From assembly GCF_904831005.1 (NCBI RefSeq), contig NZ_LR882982.1:2728001-2792000 (forward strand): 64,000 bases of DNA, written 5' to 3'. Under the pieces are notes generated by a model. It searched no databases and was not told the origin of the DNA. It saw nothing but the letters and a program-made list of their open reading frames with translations. Below are positions 1-8,257 of this stretch, in pieces. The position numbers were made by a program, and so were the translations under genes. This stretch comes from Microbacterium hydrocarbonoxydans (GTDB taxonomy: Bacteria > Actinomycetota > Actinomycetes > Actinomycetales > Microbacteriaceae). Every line of letters starts with the position of its first letter. Within the stretch, counting starts at the first letter, position 1.

Positions 1-377
1 ACGACGTGTCGACCCTCGCGCTCGGCCTCGCCTGCAGCGCCGGTCAGTTCCTGCTCTCCGCGGGAGCCCGCGGCAAGCGACGAGCGCTGCCCCACGCGCG
101 CATCCTCATGCACCAGGGCTCCGCCGGGATCGGCGGCTCGGCGGTCGAGATCGAGACGCAGGCCGACGATCTGCGGCACATGCGCGACACCGTGCTGGGG
201 CTCATCGCCGCCGACACAGGCCAGCCCAGAGAGCGCATCTTCGAGGATTCGCTGCACGACCGCTGGTACACCGCGACCCAGGCGAAGGAGTTCGGCTTCA
301 TCGACGAGATCGTCGACTCGCTCTCGGGGCTGATGCCCAGGCGTCGCGCCCGGGTCGGGCTGGGGGCGAGCGCATGA
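1..377 (+). CDS. clpP: ClpP protease subunit, N-terminus cut by window edge
   Basis: C-terminal part of an ATP-dependent Clp protease proteolytic subunit; the frame is open to the left edge, so the true start lies outside. The nucleophile region reads GLACSAGQFLL with the Ser codon at 36-38, the HARILMHQ segment supplies the catalytic His, and the Asp is in the EDSLHDRWYTA segment. This copy keeps the full triad. It overlaps the next clpP gene by 4 nt (ATGA), so the two subunits are probably translated together and form a mixed barrel, as known for actinobacterial ClpP pairs. The bases before the GTG at 6 encode residues that continue the ClpP alignment, so that GTG is internal. Confidence 0.93.
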   Translation, partial: DVSTLALGLACSAGQFLLSAGARGKRRALPHARILMHQGSAGIGGSAVEIETQADDLRHMRDTVLGLIAADTGQPRERIFEDSLHDRWYTATQAKEFGFIDEIVDSLSGLMPRRRARVGLGASA

Positions 378-967
378 GCGGCTACACGATCCCGAACGTG
401 ATCGCGCAGCATCCGCGCGGCGACCGCGTGATGGACGTCTACTCGCACCTGCTCGCCGAGAGGGTGATCTATCTCGGCACCGCGATCGACGCCGGCGTCG
501 CCAATGCGCTCATCGCCCAGCTGCTGCACCTGGATGCCGACAGCCAGGACTCCGGCGTGCAGTTCTACATCAACAGCGAGGGCGGCGATCCCGGTGCAGC
601 GCTCGCGATCTATGACACGATGCAGCACATCCGCCCGGCCGTCGCGACCACCTGCGTCGGACAGGCGATCGGTCCCGCGGCACTGCTGGTCGCTGCCGGA
701 GCGCCGGGACAGAGAGCGGCGCTCGCCCACGCGCGAATAGTGCTGCACCAGCCCGTCGGACAGTCGCGAGGGGCGATCCCCGATCTCATCCTCGCGGCCG
801 ACGAGGTCGTGCGCGTGCGCTCCGACATGGAAGCGATCCTGGCCCGTCACAGCGGCCGTTCGCTGAGCGAGCTGCGCGCCGACACCGACAGGGACCGCGT
901 GTTCACGGCATCCGGCGCCCTCGACTACGGCCTGATCGACACCGTGCTGGGTGAGCGGACCGACTGA
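374..967 (+). CDS. clpP: ClpP-like subunit lacking the catalytic serine
   Basis: 197 residues, full ClpP length, alignable end to end with the family (YSHLLAERVIYLG, YINSEGGDPGA, HARIVLHQPVG, RADTDRD). The motif that normally reads GQAASMG reads GQAIGPA here, so the nucleophilic Ser is Gly100; His125 and Asp170 remain. The protein is therefore predicted to be proteolytically inactive but able to assemble with its intact partner encoded just upstream, like plastid ClpR subunits. The start ATG overlaps the upstream stop. A ClgR/PopR-like regulator gene lies immediately downstream on the other strand. Confidence 0.93.
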   Translation: MSGYTIPNVIAQHPRGDRVMDVYSHLLAERVIYLGTAIDAGVANALIAQLLHLDADSQDSGVQFYINSEGGDPGAALAIYDTMQHIRPAVATTCVGQAIGPAALLVAAGAPGQRAALAHARIVLHQPVGQSRGAIPDLILAADEVVRVRSDMEAILARHSGRSLSELRADTDRDRVFTASGALDYGLIDTVLGERTD

Positions 968-972
968 GCCGC

Positions 973-1341
973 TCAGGCGGCGAGGGCGAACGCGCCGCGC
1001 GTCGCAGACACCGCAGCCGACACTGCAGCGGATGCCGGAGCCGGCGTCGCCTGACGCAGCTCGTCGGCCACGGCGCTCGTCAGTTCGATCAGCGAGGTGT
1101 CGAGCGCTCCGGCGATGGCGGCGATCATCTCGCTCGACGGCTCTTTGAGGCCGCGCTCGACCTCGGAGAGGTACTGCGGCGAGACGCCGGCGTTCGCGGC
1201 GGTCTCGGTGAGCGTCTCGTCGCGATCGTGTCGGCGGCGGCGCAGCTGGTCGCCGAGCAGGTGGCGCCAGAGCGGCTCGGGGTCACCCGGGCGAGGGCGG
1301 GCGGGACGAGGGGTGCGGGAGAAAGTGACGAGGTCGGCCAT
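973..1341 (-). CDS. XRE-family regulator, ClgR/PopR-like
   Basis: 122 residues with a central helix-turn-helix (about residues 30-85) whose SPQYLSEVERGLKEPSSEM stretch matches the ClgR/PopR group of clp-gene activators in Actinobacteria. The Ala-rich tail is typical: in these regulators the C-terminal Ala residues can act as a degradation tag for Clp itself. It is convergent with, and 5 bp from, the clpP pair, which suggests it controls that pair, as PopR controls clpP3-clpP4 in Streptomyces; this link is inference. ATG start at 1341. The clpP promoter is outside the window, so an operator cannot be checked. Confidence 0.82.
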   Translation of the reverse strand: MADLVTFSRTPRPARPRPGDPEPLWRHLLGDQLRRRRHDRDETLTETAANAGVSPQYLSEVERGLKEPSSEMIAAIAGALDTSLIELTSAVADELRQATPAPASAAVSAAVSATRGAFALAA

Positions 1342-1403
1342 GCCTCACGATAATCCGCGGTCCGGCGGATGCTCGAGCCCTTCTGCTCAGAGCAGAACGA
1401 GCC

Positions 1404-1859
1404 TCAGCCGAGCGGCAGCGCGCCGTCGTCGACGACCTTGCGCATCACGAGCGTCGAGCTCACCCGCTGCACGCCGGGCAGGGCGGTGAGCTGCTCGTCG
1501 TACAGGCGCTGGAAGTGCTCGAGATCGGCGGCGACGACGCGCAGCAGGTAGTCGGGGTCGCCGAACAGGCGGTGCGCGAGAGTGATGTTCGGGATGCGGG
1601 TCACGGCCTCCTCGAACGGGATGATCGAGTCGCGGTTCGCCTCCTTCATGGTGACGAAGACCAGCGTCTCGAACCCCAGCCCGAGCGCGTGCGGCGAGAG
1701 CGTCGCGTGATACCCGGTGATGACACCGGAGCGCTCCAGTTCACGCAGTCTGCGATGGCACGGCGAGACGCTCAACTGCACCCGCTCGGCGAGCTCGGTG
1801 ATGCTCAGGCGTCCATCGCGCTGCATCTCGGCAAGGATCTTCCGGTCGATCGCGTCCAT
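1404..1859 (-). CDS. Lrp/AsnC-family transcriptional regulator
   Basis: 151 residues from the ATG at 1859 (MDAIDRKILAEMQRDGR), the usual start for the family; a longer frame upstream adds 40 unrelated residues and is not used. An N-terminal winged helix (LSITELAERVQLSVSPCHRRL) is followed by a RAM ligand-binding domain (about residues 65-145). It is divergent from a LysE-type exporter with 113 bp between them, the classic arrangement in which an amino-acid-sensing Lrp protein controls an amino-acid exporter. The effector is unknown. Confidence 0.88.
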   Translation of the reverse strand: MDAIDRKILAEMQRDGRLSITELAERVQLSVSPCHRRLRELERSGVITGYHATLSPHALGLGFETLVFVTMKEANRDSIIPFEEAVTRIPNITLAHRLFGDPDYLLRVVAADLEHFQRLYDEQLTALPGVQRVSSTLVMRKVVDDGALPLG

Positions 1860-1972
1860 GCTCAAGATTCTTGCGCAGAACGGCGCTCTACGTGCAAACA
1901 ACGCAAGCACTTTCCGGCTGTTCGTTCCTAGAGTTGCCTCGCACGCCGACTGCACGACGAAAGAGAACAGCG

Positions 1973-2587
1973 ATGGCACTCACCGCGATCACGGCCTTCT
2001 GGGGCGTCTCGATGCTCTTCGTGATCACTCCGGGCGCCGACTGGGCGTTCGCGATCGCGGCAGGACTCCGCCGTCGCGCCGCTCCCGCGGTGCTGGGGAT
2101 GCTGTCGGGGCATGTCCTCGCCGTCGTGGTCGTCGCTGCCGGAGTCGGCGTGCTCGTCGCTCGCTATCCCGTCGCCCTCACGGTGTTGACGGTGGCCGGT
2201 GCCGTGTACCTGATCTGGCTCGGCATCGGCAGCCTGCGTGCGCCCGCCGTCGTCGGCGAAGGAGCGCAGCTCGTCGAGGCCTCACCGGGCAGGTGGATGC
2301 TGAAGGGCTTCGGCATCAGCGGGCTGAACCCCAAGGTGACGCTGCTGTTCCTCGCGATCCTTCCGCAGTTCACCTCGGCGAGCTCGGCCTGGCCGCTCTC
2401 GGCGCAGATCCTCGTGCTCGGCGCCGTGCACCTGGTGGGATGCGCCGCCGTGTATCTGGCGGTCGGCTTCGGTGCGGCATCCGTGCTCCGCGCGCGCCCC
2501 GCGGCCGCGCGCGCCGTCGGTCTCGTGTCGGGCCTCGCCATGATCATGATCGGCGCAGTCCTGCTGATCGGACAGGTGGTGGCGTGA
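1973..2587 (+). CDS. LysE/RhtB-family amino acid exporter
   Basis: 204 residues, about six transmembrane helices. The N-terminus (MALTAITAFWGVSMLFVITP, then GADW) carries the family's conserved TPGP-like segment, and GFGISGLNPKVTLLFLAILPQF is the conserved loop before the fourth helix. The ATG at 1973 has a purine-rich ribosome site (GAAAGAGAA) and gives the normal length of about 205 residues. Divergent from an Lrp/AsnC regulator that probably controls it. The substrate, presumably an amino acid, cannot be read from sequence. Confidence 0.88.
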   Translation: MALTAITAFWGVSMLFVITPGADWAFAIAAGLRRRAAPAVLGMLSGHVLAVVVVAAGVGVLVARYPVALTVLTVAGAVYLIWLGIGSLRAPAVVGEGAQLVEASPGRWMLKGFGISGLNPKVTLLFLAILPQFTSASSAWPLSAQILVLGAVHLVGCAAVYLAVGFGAASVLRARPAAARAVGLVSGLAMIMIGAVLLIGQVVA

Positions 2588-3393
2588 TGGCGTCGTACGA
2601 TCCCAGGGTGACCGCCTACTTCGAACGCCTCTCTGACACAGCCTTCCGCGCCACGGAAGCGGTGCAAGGAGCCTGGAACACCTCTGAGCAGCACATCGCG
2701 CCGACCATCGGGCTGCTGGCGCACCTCGTCGAGACGCACCGAGATGCCCGACGCGACGATGCGCTGGTGCTGGCTCGGGTCTCGTACGACATCCTCGGGG
2801 TGCTGCCGATCGACGTGGTCGAGGTCGACATCCGCGTGATCCGTCCGGGGCGCACGATCGAGCTCGTCGAGGCGACTCTGAGCCACGCGGCACGGCCCGC
2901 CGTGATCCTTCGAGCCTGGCTGATGCAGACGGCCGACACGGCGTCGATCGCCGGAGGGGCGCTCGCCGTCATGCCCCCGCTCGACTCGCACGCCGAATGG
3001 CGCGCCGGAGATGTGTGGCCCGGTGCGTTCGTGCGCTCGGGTGATTTCCGCCATCGTCAGGATGAGCCCGGCCGCGCGTCCGCCTGGGTGCGACCGCACC
3101 ACCCGCTGCTCGCCGGTGAGCGGGTCAGCGCGACGGCGCGGGCGCTGGGCCTCGTCGACCTCGCGAACGGCATGAGTCCGCGCGTGCCGGTCGGAGACGC
3201 CTTCTTCCCGAACGTCGACCTCACAGCGCACCTGTTCCGCGAACCGGACGAGGGGTGGATCGGCCTCGACACCACGGTGACGTTCGGGGCGAACGGCGTG
3301 GGGGTGACCCACTCCGTCCTGAACGACGCCTCGGGCCCCTTCGGCACGTCGGTGCAGAGCCTGACGGTGCGACCGGCGACCCGTCCACGCTGA
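2587..3393 (+). CDS. Thioesterase-family protein
   Basis: 268 residues resembling TesB-like double hot-dog acyl-CoA thioesterases: the N-terminal half has WNTSEQHIAPTIGLLAHLVE and a VDVRVIRPGR-like strand (VDIRVIRPGRTIELVEATL), and the C-terminal half has the VDLTAHLFREPDEGWIGLDT strand pair. The ATG at 2587 overlaps the stop of the exporter gene (TGATG), implying co-transcription. The acyl substrate is unknown; assignment to the superfamily is firmer than to a specific reaction. Confidence 0.78.
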   Translation: MASYDPRVTAYFERLSDTAFRATEAVQGAWNTSEQHIAPTIGLLAHLVETHRDARRDDALVLARVSYDILGVLPIDVVEVDIRVIRPGRTIELVEATLSHAARPAVILRAWLMQTADTASIAGGALAVMPPLDSHAEWRAGDVWPGAFVRSGDFRHRQDEPGRASAWVRPHHPLLAGERVSATARALGLVDLANGMSPRVPVGDAFFPNVDLTAHLFREPDEGWIGLDTTVTFGANGVGVTHSVLNDASGPFGTSVQSLTVRPATRPR

Positions 3394-3401
3394 CGGCAGG
3401 G

Positions 3402-4301
3402 TCAGGCCCCGGTGCGCTCCGGCCGCGCGGGCGCGTCGGATGACGTGGTCGCCGGGGCCGCATCGGTCGCCGCCCAGCTCGCGAGCATCCGCAGCTTCTC
3501 CTCCGACGCCGAGCCGGGCTCGGCCGTGTACGTCGACATCTGCAGGCCGGGGTCGGCGGGCAGCTCGAAGGCCTCGTAGGTCAGCTCCATCTCGCCGACG
3601 ACCGGGTGGTTGATGCGCTTGACGCCGCTGCGGTGGAAGCGCACGTTGTGGGCAGCCCACAGGGTGCGGAACCGCTCGCTGCGTGTCGACAGCTCGCCGA
3701 CCAGATCGGTGAGCTTGCGGTCATAGGGGTTGCGCCCCGCTTCGCCGCGCATCGCGGCCACGAGCTCCTGGGTGTTGCGCTCCCACTCGGGGTAGAACTC
3801 CCGTGCCGCAGGGTCGAGGAACGCGAACCGCGCGCTGTTCGGCACCGGGGTCGTGAACAGCGGCGCGTAGAGGGCGCGACCGAGTGCGTTCGCAGCGAGG
3901 TAGTCGAAGTAGTTGTTCCGCACGATCGCCGGGGCCTCGGTCATCGCATCGAGCAGGCGCAGGATGCTGGGGCGCAGCGTTTCGGCCTTCCTGCGCGGCG
4001 TGCGAGCGACGGGCGAGGCGTTCGCCGTGCGGGCGAGATCGAACAGGTGCGCCGTCTCGGCCTCGTCGAGCTGCAGCGCACGGGCGAGCGCATCGAGCAC
4101 GCTGTCGGAGACGCCTGACAGGTCGCCGCGCTCGAGCCGGGTGTAATAGTCGACGCTCACGCCGGCGAGCAGCGAGACCTCTTCGCGGCGCAGACCGGGC
4201 ACCCGGCGGTTGCCGCCGAATGCGGGAAGGCCGGCCTGGTCGGGAGTGATGCGATCGCGCCTCGATGAGAGGAATTCGCGCACCTCGCTGCGGGTGTCCA
4301 T
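3402..4301 (-). CDS. MmyB-like helix-turn-helix regulator
   Basis: 299 residues from the ATG at 4301. The N-terminal HTH (about residues 12-80) contains VPGLRREEVSLLAGVSVDYYTRLERG, diagnostic of the MmyB-type XRE subfamily. The C-terminal two thirds is the MmyB ligand-binding domain (NNYFDYLAANALGRALY, FLDPAAREFYPEWE, LRTLWAAHNVR-like segments). The start is supported by a -10 box TACCGT (4309-4314, minus strand) exactly 7 nt upstream, so the mRNA is probably leaderless. Members often repress a divergent oxidoreductase gene; an aldo/keto reductase starts 86 bp away on the other strand. Confidence 0.9.
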   Translation of the reverse strand: MDTRSEVREFLSSRRDRITPDQAGLPAFGGNRRVPGLRREEVSLLAGVSVDYYTRLERGDLSGVSDSVLDALARALQLDEAETAHLFDLARTANASPVARTPRRKAETLRPSILRLLDAMTEAPAIVRNNYFDYLAANALGRALYAPLFTTPVPNSARFAFLDPAAREFYPEWERNTQELVAAMRGEAGRNPYDRKLTDLVGELSTRSERFRTLWAAHNVRFHRSGVKRINHPVVGEMELTYEAFELPADPGLQMSTYTAEPGSASEEKLRMLASWAATDAAPATTSSDAPARPERTGA

Positions 4302-4387
4302 GTCTTCGACGGTACGCTCCCTGGCCGTGCGGAGGGAGGTACTGGTGGAGTCTCCCTCAGCCCGCATCCCGCGCGCACACTGGAGGT

Positions 4388-5266
4388 ATGACCACGAACA
4401 TCACGCTCAACAACGGCATCGAGATGCCCGCCCTCGGTTTCGGCGTCTTCCAGGCAGCCCCGGAAGAGACCGTCGATGCCGTCAGTGCCGCCCTCGAGAC
4501 GGGCTACCGCCTGATCGACACGGCCGCCGCCTACGGCAACGAGCGCGAGGTCGGCGAAGCGATCCGCCGCAGCGGCATCGCGCGCGACGAGGTCTTCATC
4601 GAGACCAAGGTCTGGATCAGCGACTTCGGCTATGACGAGACGCTGCACGCGTTCGAGAAGTCGACCGGCAAGCTCGGCGTCGACCGGCTCGACCTGCTGA
4701 TCCTGCACCAGGCGCTGCCGACCCGCTTCGACCTCACCGTCGGCGCCTACAAGGCGCTCGAGACCCTGCTCGCAGACGGCCGCGTGCGCGCCATCGGCGT
4801 CAGCAACTTCATGGTGGAGCACCTCGACGAGCTGGCGGCCGAGACGAGTATCGTGCCCGCGCTCAACCAGATCGAGGTGCACCCGTACTTCCAGCAACGA
4901 GAGGTGCAGCAGGCCGATGCCGCGGCCGGCATCGTGACGCAGGCGTGGTCGCCGATCGGCGGCATCACGGCCTACCGCCCCGACGGCGCCTCCGTCTTCG
5001 ATGACGAGACCCTCACGGCCATCGCTTCGGCGCACGGCAGGTCGCCCGCTCAGGTGATGCTGCGCTGGCACCTGCAGCAGGGCCGGTCGGCGCTGCCGAA
5101 GTCGGTGCGGCCCGCTCGCATCGTCGAGAACTTCGATGTCTTCGACTTCGAGCTCACGGCCGATCAGCTCGACGCGATCGACGCTCTCGACACCGGTGTC
5201 CGCCGAGGCCCCGAGCCCGAAGACGTCACGCTCGAGACGTTCGGGCGCGAGATCCCCGAGGCATGA
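4388..5266 (+). CDS. Aldo/keto reductase
   Basis: 292 residues, an NADPH-dependent (beta/alpha)8-barrel oxidoreductase of the AKR5-like group. The catalytic tetrad is visible: Asp44 (LIDTAAAYGNE), Tyr49, Lys74 (FIETKVWI) and His107 (LLILHQALP). The cofactor loop PKSVRPARIVENF near the C-terminus is typical. The ATG at 4388 gives the normal N-terminus (NNGIEMPALGFGVFQ). Divergent from an MmyB-like regulator that likely controls it. The carbonyl substrate is unknown. Confidence 0.93.
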   Translation: MTTNITLNNGIEMPALGFGVFQAAPEETVDAVSAALETGYRLIDTAAAYGNEREVGEAIRRSGIARDEVFIETKVWISDFGYDETLHAFEKSTGKLGVDRLDLLILHQALPTRFDLTVGAYKALETLLADGRVRAIGVSNFMVEHLDELAAETSIVPALNQIEVHPYFQQREVQQADAAAGIVTQAWSPIGGITAYRPDGASVFDDETLTAIASAHGRSPAQVMLRWHLQQGRSALPKSVRPARIVENFDVFDFELTADQLDAIDALDTGVRRGPEPEDVTLETFGREIPEA

Positions 5267-5267
5267 G

Positions 5268-5741
5268 CTAGAGCGCGGCGGCGATGCCGGGGTTCAGCTT
5301 GGCGAGGATCGTGCCGAGCTGCTCCCGCTCGTCGTCGGTGAGCGGGGCGAGGATCAGGTCGCGGATCTGAGCCACGTGCACAGGGGCCGCTCCTCGCAGC
5401 AGCTCACGACCGGCATCCGTGAGAGCGGCGGTCAACGTGCGCTTGTCGCTGCTGCACGACGTGCGCGTGACCCATCCTCGCTGCTCGAGCGAGTCGATCG
5501 CATGACTCAGCCGTGAGCGGCTGAGCCCGGCGATCTGGGCGAGCTCGGTCATCGGGACAGCCCGATCGCCCTGCCCGGCGAGCGTCACGAGGATCGCATA
5601 GTGCGCGTGCTTGAGTCCGGTCTGGGCCTTGAGCGTGCGATCGAGCACCTGGGGCAGCAGCTGCACGAAGCGGATCGTCGGCAGCCAGGTCGACATCTCC
5701 GCATCGTCGAGCCGCCGCTCGCTCATCACGGGCGTGCTCAT
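5268..5741 (-). CDS. MarR-family transcriptional regulator
   Basis: 157 residues; winged helix with MTELAQIAGLSRSRLSHAIDSLEQRGWVTR and the wing DKRTLTAALTDAG, as in MarR repressors. The ATG at 5741 overlaps the stop of ribA (TGATG), so it is the last gene of a three-gene operon (DMT transporter, ribA, marR). It may sense a small molecule connected to the transporter; that is inference. It ends 1 bp from the convergent aldo/keto reductase gene. Confidence 0.9.
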   Translation of the reverse strand: MSTPVMSERRLDDAEMSTWLPTIRFVQLLPQVLDRTLKAQTGLKHAHYAILVTLAGQGDRAVPMTELAQIAGLSRSRLSHAIDSLEQRGWVTRTSCSSDKRTLTAALTDAGRELLRGAAPVHVAQIRDLILAPLTDDEREQLGTILAKLNPGIAAAL

Positions 5742-6415
5742 CACGCGGCCGAGAGGTCGGCGGCCGAGAGGTCGAGAGTGTGCGAGGTGTGGTCGCGCTT
5801 CGCCTCGAGATAGCGGTGGTTCGCGTCGGAGAGGTGCACTCCGGTGCGCACGTGCTCGGTCACGCGGATGCCGAGGGCGTCGAGCTGAGCGGCCTTGTCG
5901 GGGTTGTTGCTCAGCAGGCGGATGCTGTCGGCGCCGATCGCCTGCAGCATCTGCGCCGCGACCGTGTAGTCGCGCTCGTCCTCGCCGCGGCCCAGCGCCA
6001 CGTTGGCCTCGTACGTGTCGAGCCCCGCATCCTGCAGCGCGTAGGCATCGAGCTTGGCGTACAGGCCGATGCCACGGCCCTCCTGGCGCAGATAGAGCAG
6101 AAAACCGCCCTGGTCGGCGATGCGCTCGACTGCTTCCCGCAGCTGCGGACCGCAGTCGCAGCGTTCGGAGCCGAAGACGTCGCCCGTCAGGCATTCGCTG
6201 TGCGGGCGCACCAGCGGAGCGTCGCCGCCCTCCACCGCGCGCTCGAGCGCGCCCTTCCAGTCGCCGAGACCGAGCAGCAGGTGCTCTCGTCCGTCGACCA
6301 GACCGTCGAACGTCACCACGTCGGCCGTGGTCGAGAACCCGTCGGCGAAGCGCAGGGGAACGCGAACCCGAGTCCGCTCCGTCGCGAGCGGAACGACGGT
6401 TGAAGTTTCAATCAT
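5741..6415 (-). CDS. ribA: GTP cyclohydrolase II
   Basis: 224 residues, monofunctional RibA: converts GTP to the pyrimidine precursor of riboflavin, with formate and pyrophosphate released. The zinc ligands Cys75, Cys86 and Cys88 are in HSECLTGDVFGSERCDCG, and the active-site stretch YLRQEGRGIGLYAKL is intact. Riboflavin operons usually encode a RibBA fusion with ribE and ribH; here ribA stands alone between a DMT transporter gene and marR, overlapping both. It may be an extra copy serving a regulated supply of flavin or deazaflavin precursors. Confidence 0.94.
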   Translation of the reverse strand: MIETSTVVPLATERTRVRVPLRFADGFSTTADVVTFDGLVDGREHLLLGLGDWKGALERAVEGGDAPLVRPHSECLTGDVFGSERCDCGPQLREAVERIADQGGFLLYLRQEGRGIGLYAKLDAYALQDAGLDTYEANVALGRGEDERDYTVAAQMLQAIGADSIRLLSNNPDKAAQLDALGIRVTEHVRTGVHLSDANHRYLEAKRDHTSHTLDLSAADLSAA

Positions 6416-7347
6416 GTCGAGTGAAACGCGCCGTCGTCACCGATATTCCCGTTTGGCTGTTTCTCACGGGGGCGGGGGCGCACGAGCCTGAGCTCGCTCG
6501 CGAGGATGCCGAGCACGACGAGCGCGCCGCCGATCAGCGCCAGCAGGGGGAGCCGTTCGCCTGCGATGCGACCGACGACGCCTGCCCATACCGGCTCTCC
6601 GGCGTAGATGATCGTCGCGCGGGTGGGCGACACCGACTTCTGCGCCCAGTTCATCGTGAGTTGGATCAGGCAGCTCGCGGCACCGAGGCCGACCGCGCAG
6701 CCGACCCAGATCCACGAGAACTCGGGCACCGTCTCGCCGACGACCGGCATCGTGAGCAGTCCGAGCACGCCGGCCGTGAGCAGCTGGATGATCGTGATCC
6801 GGCCGAGATCGATCCTGCCCGCGAACACGCTGATGAGGATGATCTCTGCGGCGATCGGCAGTGTGCTGATCAGAGTCGCGATCTCACCCACCCCGAGCGA
6901 GAGGGTGAAGGCGGCCGGGCCGGCGATCAGCATCAGGCCGATGAAAGCGAGACCCGCACCCACGAAGGCCATGGCCGGTGGGCGCTTGCGGAACACCGCC
7001 CACTGGGCGAGCGGCACGAGGGGCACGTACATCGCGGTGATGAAAGCCGACGTGCTCGAGTCGATCGTCTGCAGTCCCACCGTCTGCAGACCGTAGCCGA
7101 GGTAGATCATGACGCCGATCGCGACTCCCGCGCCGATGTCGCGCCATCGCACGCCGCGAAGGGCGCGGTGGAAGATCGCGACGCTGATGAGTCCCGCCAC
7201 GAGGAACCGGATGCCGACGAAGAACCAGGGTCCGGAGTGCTCCATCGCCCAGTGCACCAGCAGGAACGTGCTGCCCCAGACCGCCGTGATGGCGAGGAGC
7301 GCGACCTCTTGCGGGCGGAGACGCATCCAGCGGAATCGAGTGGGCAC
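6412..7347 (-). CDS. EamA/DMT-family transporter
   Basis: 311 residues, ten predicted membrane helices in two EamA halves (first VALLAITAVWGSTFLLVHWA; second from about IATLISTLPIAAEIILISVF). The GTG at 7347 is chosen because AAAGGGA lies at good spacing before it; the ATG at 7326 is an alternative. The 3' end overlaps the start of ribA (ATGA), so transport and GTP cyclohydrolase are translationally linked. Export of a flavin or related metabolite is possible but not shown by sequence. Confidence 0.88.
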   Translation of the reverse strand: MPTRFRWMRLRPQEVALLAITAVWGSTFLLVHWAMEHSGPWFFVGIRFLVAGLISVAIFHRALRGVRWRDIGAGVAIGVMIYLGYGLQTVGLQTIDSSTSAFITAMYVPLVPLAQWAVFRKRPPAMAFVGAGLAFIGLMLIAGPAAFTLSLGVGEIATLISTLPIAAEIILISVFAGRIDLGRITIIQLLTAGVLGLLTMPVVGETVPEFSWIWVGCAVGLGAASCLIQLTMNWAQKSVSPTRATIIYAGEPVWAGVVGRIAGERLPLLALIGGALVVLGILASELRLVRPRPREKQPNGNIGDDGAFHST

Positions 7348-7392
7348 GTGCGGTCCCTTTCTCGACGAAGCCGGAACGAGCCTAGTACTCGG

Positions 7393-7398
7393 TAACCT
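7393..7398 (+). promoter_or_regulatory. -10 box of a leaderless sulfurtransferase mRNA
   Basis: TAACCT followed by 6 nt and then ATG at 7405. No ribosome-binding site is present, so transcription probably starts at the A of the start codon. Confidence 0.65.
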
Positions 7399-7404
7399 CG
7401 CAGC

Positions 7405-8241
7405 ATGAGCAACTTCGTGAGCGCCGATGAACTCAACCGGATCCTGGCGGCAGGCGACCCCGTACGGGTGATCGACGTGCGCTGGCGTCTCGACCGACCC
7501 GACGGTCACGGCGACTATCTCGCGGGGCACATCCCCGGCGCGGTCTATGTGCCGCTCGACCGCGAGCTGTCGACGCACGGCGAATCCGCGGAGGGGCGGC
7601 ATCCGCTTCCCTCCACGCAGACCCTGCAGGATGCCGCTCGACGCTGGGGCGTCGGTCAGGACGATGTCGTCGTGGCGTATGACGACAGCAAGGGGCTCAG
7701 CGCCTCGCGGGCGTGGTGGCTGCTGCGGCAGGGCGGGATCGAGGTGCGCGTGCTCGACGGCGGCATCAGCGCGTGGCGTGCGGCCGGCCTGCCGGTCGAG
7801 ACCGACGACGTGCGGCCCGAGCCCGGCGATGTCGTGCTCGACGAGATCGGCGCCGACGCGATCTCGATCGACGAGGTCGCCGAGTTCCCGGCATCCGGCG
7901 TTCTGCTCGATGTGCGCGCCGCCGACCGGTATCGCGGCGATTCCGAGCCCTACGACCCCATCGCCGGGCACATCCCCGGCGCGGTGAACCTGCCCATGGC
8001 GGCTCATCTGGATGCCGAGGGCAAGATCCTCGACATGCACACCCTGCAGCAGAACTTCGCGGAGGTCGGGGTGACCGACGGCACTCCGGTCGCGGCGTAC
8101 TGCGGGTCCGGCGTCACCGCCGCGCACACGGCTCTGGTGCTCGACGAGATCGGGATCGCCGCCAAGGTCTTCCCGGGGTCATGGAGTCAGTGGTCGAACA
8201 CCCCCGGTCGCCCTGCGGCGGTCGGGGACCAGCCCGGCTGA
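7405..8241 (+). CDS. sseA: Sulfurtransferase with two rhodanese domains (SseA-like)
   Basis: 278 residues; tandem rhodanese domains as in thiosulfate and 3-mercaptopyruvate sulfurtransferases. The active-site Cys233 is in AYCGSGVTAAH; CGSG(V/T)T loops are typical of mercaptopyruvate sulfurtransferases, whereas CRKG marks thiosulfate enzymes. The N-terminal domain (residues 1-130) has YDDSKG where the loop would be and no Cys, so it is structural. Each domain has the GHIPGAV strand. Acts in the cytoplasm in sulfur and cyanide metabolism. Confidence 0.94.
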   Translation: MSNFVSADELNRILAAGDPVRVIDVRWRLDRPDGHGDYLAGHIPGAVYVPLDRELSTHGESAEGRHPLPSTQTLQDAARRWGVGQDDVVVAYDDSKGLSASRAWWLLRQGGIEVRVLDGGISAWRAAGLPVETDDVRPEPGDVVLDEIGADAISIDEVAEFPASGVLLDVRAADRYRGDSEPYDPIAGHIPGAVNLPMAAHLDAEGKILDMHTLQQNFAEVGVTDGTPVAAYCGSGVTAAHTALVLDEIGIAAKVFPGSWSQWSNTPGRPAAVGDQPG

Positions 8242-8257
8242 GCCTCAGGCGACGCGC

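Noticed and set aside
1860..1979. 40-residue N-terminal extension of the Lrp/AsnC regulator
   Set aside because: It covers the divergent promoter region and does not resemble the family; ATG 1859 gives the normal start.
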